64,000 nucleotides of DNA from Vitis vinifera (lineage: Eukaryota > Streptophyta > Magnoliopsida > Vitales > Vitaceae), in the NCBI RefSeq assembly GCF_030704535.1, contig NC_081812.1:703501-767500 (forward strand), written 5' to 3'. Under the pieces are notes generated by a model. That model was given only the letters and a program-made list of their open reading frames with translations. It searched no databases and was not told the origin of the DNA. The position numbers and the translations under genes are program-made. How positions within the stretch are numbered: the first letter of the stretch is position 1; each line of letters opens with the position of its first letter. Below, one piece after another: positions 12,422 through 24,400 of this stretch.

Positions 12422-15400
12422 TTAGAATAGCTGGAAAAAGAGACTAGTTGATCCATCGCCATATGATCTTAGATCTGCAGGCTTGACCAAAGCCCTGCAC
12501 AACGGGCACGTCCTTTCCCTCTCAAACCTGGAGCCAAGTGGACTATCAATTATCCAACACAGAATCGTGGCATACATAAAAATTGCATGCGAGAAACACA
12601 CGTATTCATTCCCTTCTTACTATCTTAATGCAGATATCGACTCCAATGCACGGAACAACAAAGGACAATACACATGCCAAAAGCCATGGCCATTTTCTAA
12701 CAGTCCTTACAGGAGCTTAAGACCTACAGGACACACCACTCATATGAAAATATACACCACCGTACAGAAATATAATGTCCCAAACAACATAAACTCGGAA
12801 GGATTAGAATTGGATCTTTTTTTTTTTTATGATAAGACATTTTGATTGTGATGAGATGGGAAACTAGGTTTTTTTATTGCAAGCTTTATTAAGATTGTTA
12901 TTTACTTCTAAATGGTTCTTCAGCCACCTATCCTCCCCATGCAATAAAATTAAATTCTATTTATAAAAAGAACAAATGACTTTTGCATCACTACCAACTC
13001 CAATTTCATACAGCAAACAGGAGGACAACCCAGTCACAGCAGGAGGAAGAGGCAAGAAACTAACCACTCAGATACACAGTCTTCACAAAAGATGTGTTTA
13101 CAACGAAGTAAGATTGGAGCATGCATCTTCTCCTGGCAAATAGCGCACAGATCCCCAGCTGCATTGACCTACATTAGACCATTGACATCTTAGAATATAC
13201 TAATCCCTTGCCCTAGCAAATAACAGTAAGGCTGTGATATGGCAAGCAGGCATGCAGCACTAGTGATGACAGATTATGCCACAATTGCATAATGCATGAG
13301 GGACAAAAATGCCAATATGAAGTCCTCATCATTTCAGGAATTTTCAGAATAGCTTAGCAGAAATTAATAGCATTCTTTATTTCATATTTGATTTTCCTTT
13401 TAAACAAAAAACAGTCCATTGCACCAATTCCAAACTTTGTAACTCTCTGCAGACAGTATCTCAACTCAAATACCTAGCATAATCTTCTTATAGTTTTCAT
13501 TTTATAATGATTATAAAGTTTGATATAAGAAATAAACCATTCCCCACATTCTCTTTTCCTTAGCCTTTGCATTCATAAACTAATTGAGATATCTTAGGAT
13601 ATCTTCTAGTTATCATTATCAGATAAAAGCAAGTGAAACACTATGTTGTATGTCATTCCAAGATGGAGGATGTTATTTGTAGGCATGGAATTTAATATTA
13701 TGACAACTATTTATCTCAAGTCCATTATTTTTTTTTTCTTTTACAATACCCACACTACCTGCTCTGACGTAGCATAAGCTCCATAATGAACCTCTTTCCG
13801 TGACAATGCCTTCAATGCAGCAAAGAAAGACTGGACCTGAACATCACCAATCAAGGTAGAGAGGGAGGAAAAAAATAAGCATAAGATCCACAGAACCAAG
13901 AAGTTAATCTTCATGAGGAGGATTAAAAATTAGGAAGAAAAAAAGACCCAAAGCAAAAGCAGAAACAGAGGCATCAATCCATAGAATATTTACATCAAGA
14001 GAACATCATACCTTCTCAACAACAGAGGTGAGCTTGAAAGTTAAATACAACCCTGTCATTAGTGATGAAAATAGGCTCCCATATTCTTTGTTCAAGAAAA
14101 AACGATACCAGACAGGTGCTGGCAACAAGGCACGATACAACAGTAATGTATATTCAACCAAAGTTAGCAGTTGACCCTGGAAAATAAATGTCTGGAGTCA
14201 GTGTGTAATGGCAGACAAAAAGAATATAAATGCAAATGATACTAACCTAAATAAATCTACTTTAACACATAATTTCATATTACCTTACCTGTTTACGATA
14301 ATTTCTGCCTCTGCTGTTCTTGTAGTACATCAATAGAATACACTTGAAAACCATTGCTGCCTGCCTCACCAAAGTATCTGAAAGAAAACCAATCCTAAGA
14401 GACTTCCCAAGGCAGTGAAACATTAACATACATCCATTTATCTATTTAACATAGGAAATTACATCCATCGAGTAATTTTTAAAAGATGTAAACAAAATGG
14501 AGGTTTCTAAAAGAGAAAAAGAAAAAGGCAAAAGCATTTTGGTGGTCTGATATCTTTGCTCTCTGGTATTTTGTTCATTTGGAGTTTCTTGGCTCCTGAC
14601 TCTTCAATCAATAACGCTCCATGGTTTTGGAAAGTGTTTCGTGGGGAAAAAATATATATATATTATATCCACTTTGTTGGTTTTTTTTATTTTTTTATTC
14701 TTCTTTTGGTGCCATTTCAAAGAAATGAATAGGACTGTTTTTCAAGGAGAAGCATCCTATTTTGATCTCAAAGATGTGTTTCGCGAAGCTCAGTTTTTTG
14801 TGGTCTGCAGATATGCTGGAGACAGAAGGGTGTCTCTTAGTGATTTTGAGGATAAAGTGGGAGTGGGTTGTGGAGTTACTGTTTTCTGCAGTTTCTTTTT
14901 TCCATTAATCTTGTTTTCTCCTTTTTTCTCAGCTGCATTAGGTTGGGTGACTCTCTGTATACTTCCTATATAGCATGTTTCACCCCCCTTTTGGCACTTC
15001 AACATGCACTCTCAGCACTTAAATAAATAAATAAATTTTGAGAGGAAAATAGTTGCAACACTTAATATGCTCAATAACTTGATAAATACAAACACATGTA
15101 TAAGTTTATGAATGTACATATCTCCTCGATTTGTTTGAAAATGAATGAAGGGATACAACTAGTTAACATGAGACAACAAGAAGCTCAAAAATTGTGCACA
15201 AGTAATATTCCCAAACTACCAGAAAATTGAAAAGCTATCATGTGAATCATTAAACCCTGACACATTTTTGCAATTATCTAGAGAAAGATGTCATCCAAAG
15301 CAAGTTAGATGAGATTTGCTACAATAGATTTTCCTACCACACCACAGTGTAAACTGTATGAAATGAAAAAGACAGATTAATAAGGTAAAAGAACAAACCA

Positions 15401-18400
15401 TTCACCATGATGATGAAAATAGCATGCCAGAAAGGTGGAATAGCTTTTGGAGGCAGCATGATCAAAGGATATAAAAGATCACCATTATGATACCACCAGT
15501 AAACACCAGCAACGTGAAGTGTGAACACAAGAGAGATCCCAACCAGAACAGATATTTTCCTCTCTCCCTGCAGACACCAACAGTTTCTATGCTTAATAAT
15601 GAAAAGCAACAGTAGATATTCAAAATTCTGATTCAACAAACCAAGTCTTTTGAAATAAAATAAAACACCTTCAATGCTGTTTGCTTCCGAAGAATTTCAT
15701 TGGACTTGAACATTACAGCGGATATCCAAATAGTAACAAAGAATCCTGCAAGTGCTTACAAAAAGGCAAAAGTCAACTAACTCAAAGAAAACAATAATTA
15801 TTAGATTCAAAATATAAACAAAAAAAAAATAGAGGGGAATGCATACTGCCCTAATAAAATAGACGACTCAAGAGTGTAAATAGCAGTATTTTCAAACTCA
15901 GACCGTACCAGCCAGTGGGACCAGTTCAACCACTGACCAGACCACTTTTAGGTTTGATTCATGTAAGTGACTCATTTTTCCATTGAACCGACCAACTCGG
16001 CAGTCAAACCGCCAAATCGGGTGGACCAGCAGGTTTTCTAGAAAACGACCAGATTTTTAATTCCATCTGAAACGGGTATTAGGGTGGGGAGGGCCCAAAC
16101 CACTGGGCCAGTCTCAGTCTCACTTGATGCCTTCTAATGAACAACAAGCCCAAATCATTAGACTTCAGATTTTAAGACCTCATCATTTCCATTTGTTTTC
16201 AAATTGGGATGGAATAGCTTAGACTTAGATAATTGCCAAAAAATGCCTATTGTTGTGGTGCAGGCCCAAGTTTTGGCCTCTGTTGTGAGCAAGCCAATGG
16301 GTGACCACTAGGTCACTTATGCTTTTGTTAAAAAATGCTACGAAAAATTATAAAATGTTGGTTTTTTTTTTTCATTATTTAAAACCCTTAAATAAATATA
16401 AATATTTAACTCCACATTTATTTTATAATGATAAGCATGAAATGATGAAAATAATATAAGTTAAATAATGCAATGATTTTTAAAATTATAAAATAACAAG
16501 ATATAGGCTGAAAGAAACTAAGCCCCCCTCTAAGCAACAAACCAACAGGAAACCTAGCAAGGATAAATTTTACCATAGTAAAAGAGGTACTCATGGTAAT
16601 TATAGGATGAATGAAACCAAGCATTCAAGACACGTCCAAAGGAGAATGAGCAAGGATGCCCAGAAAAAAGATAGTGCTCCTTTAGAAGCTAAGCCAATCA
16701 TTTGCTATAAGTGTGGCAGGCTTGGTCACTTAAAGAAAGATTGTAGAGTTAAGCAAAAAATTAACAATCTTGATGTGTCAAAAGACTTAAAAGACATGTT
16801 ATGTGAAGTTTTATTAAAAACCTCAGAATCTGAATCAAGGACTGATTCAGATAATGAAGATGATATTAATCAACTAGATAGTAGTGGCGATGTTTCTAGC
16901 CAATCTTCTAATGACCAAGATGTTTGTATTAAGGGAAATTGTAATTCCCGACCTAAAACCATAAATGTCATAAGTCAAGACCAAGAATTAGTCTTAGATA
17001 TTTTGAGAAAAATTGAAGATGATAAGACTAAGCAAGATCTTTATGAAGTTTTTAAGAAATCAGTTGTTAAGCCAGAAGTCAAGAAGACTATAAACCCTTA
17101 TAACCTTAATGAAATCTTGCTCATGCATAATTTCATCAATGATATTTTAAGAATTTAAATTCTTAGAGGGGGGCTTAGTTTCTTTCTGGCTGAAACCAAA
17201 CTGGCTACAGAATGACCCAAATTCATTCTTGTAGATTTTTTATTCATTCTTCATTTGTTGTTTTAGCTTAAAATCATTACATAGTTTAATTCCTTCAGCA
17301 GTGACAATGCTTATAATTTCACCATAGGTGAGCTTATCATAAGAGATTTGACCATTAAACCGTTCCCTTATCTTAATCCTAATTCTTTCAGAGAAAAGTC
17401 TAGGCAATCCAGAGATGAATTTCTCTTTCCAAAAGGATTGGTTACAGTCTGATCTTAACATGACTTTGGTTAGAAAAACTTCCTTATACCACCTAAAGTC
17501 ATGAAGCTTTGGACACTTAAGGTTGGTTAAAAGATCTGCAGTCTTATCCTTAATTTTTGCAGGATCGCCAATGAAGTGTTTTGAGATTGAATATATAAGA
17601 GTAGCCACTGCATCCTCTATATCATGACCATCTTCGTCCTTAACCACTTCATTTTTCTCATTAATCCTGTAGGCTTTTAGGATACCATTTCTATCCTCAA
17701 AAGTGAGATAATTATCCCACCATCCTTTAAGTTGACCTATAAACCCAGCAACAATTGTTTGGGCTACAGCATGGTCAGGTAACCTATTGTTTAACTTATA
17801 GGCTGTACTTACCATGGTCATTTCTTGGAGCTTAGTGAGAATGTTATACTCGATCATACCATCTATGTTCCATTCATAAATAGTGCCACTGGTATACGAA
17901 GCTTGAGTATATTGGTTTCTTTCCTCAAACTGCATGTCAGGAAAGGTAGGTCTAGGATAATAATTCCTAGTCTTAAAAGTTTCTAAGTTGTTAATATTGC
18001 TTAAAACAGTTTGATTATGAGGTTCTTTAAACATTTTAATTAGTTCATCAGCTTCTTCTTTTGAACTAATATCACCTTTAACCATATTAATTTGCTTATG
18101 AGGCTAGATTGAGACAGTAATATTATCCTTAACCATCTGGTTAATTCTATTCATAAAGGTTTGGTTGACTTGGGGTTTTTTCTGGAATTCCTTAGAGAAT
18201 TCATATATCTTATTCTCTTTATTAGTGTTGGTAACCTTTATACTCTTAAAGGGATAATCTGGATATTCCTCTTGTTTGAAGAGTTCAAACCAAATCCAGA
18301 ACTTAATATTTTTCTTTTCTTGTCTTAAGTAGGAATAAAATTCCTCTTGGAGAATGGTTCTAAAAACTTTAGGAATAGTTCTAAAAAAACCAATCTTTCT

Positions 18401-21400
18401 TTTCCTTATTGACTTCAGAATAGAAGTCCTTCCTTAAGAGTTCCTTGTTGATCTTAAAGTTATCATCACCATAACTTATGGTGTTGATCATCTGAGAATA
18501 TGTAGGAGACATTTGAGGAGACTCATCCTGTTGAGATTCATGAGTAGAATCTTTTTCCTCAATGTAAAAGGGTCTGGCCAAATTGGTGTGACTTCTAACA
18601 CCTGTTAGCTTGATGTTCTTAGGATTTGAACTGGTACCTTCATCTTCCCTAGTGATCTTTACTGGGATAGATGAGCTTGAAGATTTAGCTGGTTCATAAC
18701 CTGAAACTCTAGGGTTACTAGAATGGCGAAAAGAATTGGAGAAAATAAGATCTCCACCCCCATCAGGATATTGAACAATTTGTTCAATCCTTTCAGATCT
18801 CTGCTCTATGGTTGGAACGGCATTAGAGAAATGCCAGCTTTCTGGGAATTCAACTTCATCCCATCTTATTTTCATGGGGATGATGATGTTGGACTTATTT
18901 ATGTCGTCTGAATGAAAGAGAGTAGTTTCTCCCTTAGGACTGGTGCATAAAGCCCCAGATCCAACGCTTGTAGTCATACTCTTATAGGCAAACCTGGTAA
19001 TGATGGAAACAGGACTGTTTCCTTCCTTAAACTTAAAACCATGAGTCTTAACGTGCAGGACAACAGTATCTAAGATGTCTGCGTCTCTTAATCTAACAGT
19101 GAAGTTATGGAAACACTGGAAATAAACTGGGTCATCATTTAATCCAGCTTGGACTGCTCCAATAATAGAATCTCAATAATCGAGATGCCTATTATCTCTT
19201 ATAAACACATGACAATAGAGGTGTTTAAACCTAATCTTCTCAAAGGCTAAACTGCTACTTGGATCATACCCAAGTGTATGAAATTATACCCATCTTTCTT
19301 ATGCTTATCAATGGAATTACCATCTAAGAGTCTTATAATTTGATTATCTTGTTCTAAGCTTACTGACATTTCAGAGGTTCTAATGGTGTAGTCTGTGAAA
19401 AACTTAAAGGTTCCTTTCTTGTAAATTTCTTGGGTAGATACCTTAGGTAGCTTCCAATCATCTAGATCATTTTGGATCTTAGGATAATTGATCTCTTCAC
19501 TGTTTACAACAGTATCTTGAGAATCACTGGATCTCCTAGACATGGTTCTGAAAATAGAATTCATTTTAGGGTTTTGAACTAGAGCCTAATAGCAAATTAA
19601 CAGACCTGATGAGACATCACCCCAACCACTTTACAGCCTAACAAACGCCTATCCACGGCTAACAACGGCTCAACCCGGCAGGGCTCGCGCTCCTAGGCAC
19701 ACTGCTACTTCTCCTAGGGTAGGTCAAAACTTACCAAAACAAACCCGACTTCCCTTCCCATGGCTCTGATACCAACAACACCCAGGACAAGGTCATATGC
19801 AATGGAGACATGAATTATCTTAAAATTCAAAACAAAGAAGAGGAATTAGAAAATACAAAAGATATCCAACAAGAAATTTAAAGAGAAGGAACCAAAAAAC
19901 TTGATAGTTCATGATAAGCTTAAAACCGACCATGATAGGCGGTACAAGAATAAAAAACATAAAATTAAAAACAAAGTTTAATTAAAACCATCCATGTAGG
20001 AGGTACAAGAACATAAAATGAAATGAAAACAAAACTTAATTAAAAACCATCCATATAGGAGGTAATTAAAACATATTTATTTTATACATAAGGAGAAATA
20101 TCTTACAATGGACGAGGGTAGGAAAGCTTGAAGAAAGCTTGAAGGCTTGAGAGCTTACATGATGAGAGAGAAAGAAGAGAGAAGGAGGAACATATGGAAT
20201 GGAAAAATTACATTCTAATCACAAATGAGGACCGAGCCCCCTTAAATAGGCAAAATGGAATCTTAAATAGTAAAAATGAACAGTAGACCCGTGCTTGAAT
20301 AGTAAAAGTGAACAGTAAAAGGGAACTATAGCACTTTTGACTTTTGACCCGGAATCTTGCTTTCGGCTGAAATGACGTCTAAGAGGCTAAAAACCTTGAA
20401 CTGTAAATTCGAATGCTGGAAAACACTGCAGTAGAGGATAATCTGGTAGGTGGAGAATCATTATTTGTATTTTCTTTTTGGCAAAGCTTCATTCTTCTAA
20501 ACCTATGCATGAATCTATTTATATGCCTAACAAGATGTTGACTTTGTACTATGATCATTCGGATCATTCTAAACCAGTCAAGGCAACCCAACATCCAGCT
20601 ATCTCAGGGTCTCAGACCTTTAAGCAGGTTACTATGGCTAATCCCTCTCAAAAGGAATTAGCAACAATTTCTTCTACAAGCAAACAAATTGTGGTGGCAG
20701 CCAACCCCACACCTCTTTCAATAAAATCTAGATATTGGCAAAAGGATTTAAATCAACCTCTTTTGGCTATTGAAAGAGAATTTTTTTCTGAAAATCTTAG
20801 AGAGATTGCAGCAAAAGCTTTTCATGAAAATTTTCATTATCCCTCTAGTGATCTTTCAAAAACAAGGGAATTTTATGAAGCAGTTCTCATTGAGACTGGA
20901 TCTGTTAAGATCAAGCATAATGCAAATAAATTCAGCAATTTAGATTTGGCATTTTCCACCTGCCATATCTATAAGATTCTCACTATCAAGCAGTGGGGTG
21001 GAAATCCTAATTTTTCAAGAGAATTTTCTGAACCATCAAAGCCAAGGTTTTTTAACTATTAGGATTATCAGAAAGCCTGGTTTAATACTTTTTTAATCCA
21101 GAACAGGGACTTCCATCATTCATGGATGTTCTACTTCCCCTCTAAAAATCAGCTTTCCTCTTTCCCATTTTGGTTTCACAATTGGTGGACATACTTTGAT
21201 CCCTCTATTAAGATTCTCCCTAAGCCTGTTTTGGAGGGGTTTGAACTATTTAGCAGCTCTTTTATTATCCCAAAAGAACTTTCAGCCTTTCCACCTTTAT
21301 TATTCTTCTTCAGCAATTTTGGTCTAGCTTGGATTGTCCAGTGGGATTATTTAATCATAGCAGATGAATCAGCAGTCTTTCCAACCCTCAGAAGGACTTT

Positions 21401-24400
21401 TAAGACAAAATGGTGGGACGCATTAAAAAATGATGCATCTCTTAATGCAGTTAAGCAGTACTTTCTCAAGCACCCCACACAAGCCTCAACTAATGATGAA
21501 ATGTCACAATTTTTGCTTAAGAAGCAACAGCTCCAAGCCATGCTAGCTGCAGCAAAAACCCCTCAAGAATTCCAAAAAATCCTGGATGAAGGAAGCTCAA
21601 GCTTTTCATAAGACAACTCATATGCAGAATCTGATGATTCAACAAGTTACCTTCCTGACAATGGTGATGACTGTGAAGGTATTCTCCCACCAATAAGAAA
21701 ATACAAATAATGATTCTCCACCTGCCAGATTATCCTCTACTGCAGTGTTTTCCAGCATTCGAATTTACAGTTCAAGGTTTTTAGCCTCTCAGACGTCATT
21801 TCAGCCGAAAGCAAGATTCCGGGTCAAAAATCAAAAGTGCTACAGTTCCCTTTTACTGTTCACTTTTACTATTCAAGCACGGGTCTACTGTTCATTTTTA
21901 CTATTTAAGATTCCATTTTGCCTATTTAAGGGGGCTCGGTCCTCATTTGTGAGTAGAATGTAATTTTTCCATTCCATATGTTCCTCCTTCTCTCTTCTTT
22001 CTCTCTCATCATGTAAGCTCTCAAGCCTTCAAGCTTTCTTCAAGCTTTCCTACCCTCGTCCATTGTAAGATATTTCTCCTTATGTATAAAATAAATATGT
22101 TTTAACTACCTCCTATATGGATGGTTTTTAATTAAGTTTTGTTTTCATTTCATTTTATGTTCTTGTACCTCCTACATGGATGGTTTTAATTAAGCTTTGT
22201 TTTTAATTTTATGTTTTTTATTCTTGTACCGCCTATCATGGCCGGTTTTAAGCTTATCATGAACTAACAAGTTTTTTGGTTCCTTCTCTTTAAATTTCCT
22301 GTTGGATATCTTTTGTATTTTCTAATTCCTCTTCTTTGTTTTGGATATATATATATATATATATATCTTTTGGCATGTAAATAAAATTAAACAATAGAAT
22401 TTTCCTTCCATCTTGCATATATCTTCACACTCAAATATTATATATGTTTTATTTAATAAAATTAAAAATAATAATACATTAATATTTATCCTTACCATGA
22501 TTTAGTTTGATATTATAAAAAATAAATAATAAAATATTATTAAGATTTTTAACTTTTTATTTATATTTTAAATTTCTTATAATTATTTTTTAAATTTAAT
22601 AAGATATAAATTATATATTTATAAAATCATACTAATATCATGGTTCATATGACTAATGAATTAACTTTTCTTGTTCAATGGTCATTGAATTATGACATCA
22701 GTATAACTTCATAAATATATAATTTATATCTTATTAAATTTAAAAAATAATTATAAGAAATTTAAAATATAAATAAATAATTAAAAATCTTAATAATATT
22801 TCATTGTTTATTTTTTATATTATCAAACTAAATCATGATAAGGATAAATATAAATGTATTAATATTTTTAATTTTATCAAATTAAACTTGTGTAATATTT
22901 AAGAATAAATATATATTTAACATTGAAGAGAAATTTTATTATTTAATTTTACTTGTAAAAAATTATATATCCTATTATTTTATAATTTTAAAAATTATTA
23001 TATTATTTAACTTACATTGTTTACATATTTATTACAATGAAAATAAATGATGAGTTAAATATTTATGTTTATTTAAAGGTATCACTAAAGTAATCGAAAG
23101 TTTGAAAAAAAAAATAGATAACTTTATATATGATTTTGCAACAATTTTTAACAGAAAGTGTAAGTGGCCTAATGGTTATCACTTTAGTGGCCTAATGGTT
23201 ATCACTTTACTTGTTCACCTTGGAGACCCAAGCTGGAGCCTAACCATTGCAATAGGATATTTTTGGCATTTCTCTAACTATCTCATCTCACATTGAAAAC
23301 CAAGGACAATGTGGAGGTCTAAATCTCAAGACATTCCTCTTATCATACAAGGCACTCGACCACTAAGAAGGTAGCCAATGGTTTGGGCCTCACTAAAACC
23401 CCTCCTTTTGAACTAAATTTTAGCTCAATTGATTTCCTAAAAGTCATCTAGCACATCCTGGGTTTAATCGTCAAGTTGGTCAATTCAATACTGGTTCAAT
23501 ACAAAACCAAGCCAATTAATGACTCAAACCAAAAAGTGGTCCAATCGGCGGTTGAACCAGTCCAACCTACCAGTCCGATCCAAGTTTAAAACATTGCAAA
23601 AAACAAATAAAAAAATAAAAAAAATACTCCCTCCTTTAATCAAATCCCCATCACATTATTACCCAATTTTCCTTTTTTTTTATAGGTAAATTTTTGTCCC
23701 CATAAGACTTGAACCTGGAACCTCCCACAAACCCTCCCCGTCCCTTCACCACTTGAACCAAGCCTCAAGGGCACCCAACTTTACAAATTTTACCCCATAT
23801 ATATTGTTTTTTTATGTATTATCACTTCAACATGTGTAATATTATTTGTTTTATCATTTCTGTTTTTTCCAACATTCTGTAAGAAGTAATAGAATCCTCA
23901 TACACACGCATGCACGCACACATGCATATAAGAGAGGAGAACAAAAATTCAATGGCGCACAACATATTAATCATTAGGATGAAAAGCCAACTCAATGATT
24001 CAGCGTCAAATGGACCAAGACATGGTCTAAGGAGCCATATACAAGCTTCATTAAACCAGTAAAACTTGGTAAGAACTAAGAACTAACAGAAATTTCCCGA
24101 AAAGTAAAGGAAGAAAAAGGTTTTGTGAGAGTTTATTGTATTTTATTTATTTATATATTGGTTTGATCTTGCCAATCTAAAATTATCTCTATGATCAATC
24201 AATCCCTTGATACCTAGTTAGAAGTAGAACTTGTGAGATCAGGAAGGAGAAGGAAAAAAAAATAGTATGGAAATGATTTAGTTTTGTCTAAATAGACTTC
24301 CCTATACATCTCATATATTTGTGGTATTAACCACGACTACAATAATACCCCCGAAAACCAATGAATAAAATAACTCTTGACATAAGAAAAAATAACAAAA

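Larger units (their letters stand above)
15883..23597. mobile_element. 7.7-kb composite with long diverged terminal inverted repeats in intron 1 of the RING gene
   Basis: The left arm (15883 to about 16503) and the right arm (about 22960-23597) are inverted copies of one another. The match starts at the tips: GCAGTATTTTCAAACTCAG on the left and, reverse complemented, GCAATGTTTTAAACTTGG on the right. It continues through GGTTGAACC/AAAAGTGGT words and an AAGTGACCTAGTGG-like block to the inner ends at TTATTTTATAATTTTAAAAA. By eye the arms are clearly diverged, with indels. Everything between is the rearranged pararetrovirus plus a smaller hairpin. No target duplication was found, so this may be one fold-back or Mutator-like element or two separate copies in opposite orientation. 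The tip sequence resembles common plant TIR elements, but I cannot assign the superfamily. Confidence 0.6.

Noticed and set aside
14641..14973. 110-codon frame in a RING-gene intron as a host gene
   Set aside because: It lies in an intron, has a low-complexity hydrophobic start and at best resembles a LINE tail. No host gene is supported.
22346..22366. (AT)n tract as an origin or regulatory site
   Set aside because: It is a simple microsatellite at the truncated end of the viral arm. Similar tracts occur near 29070 and 50500.
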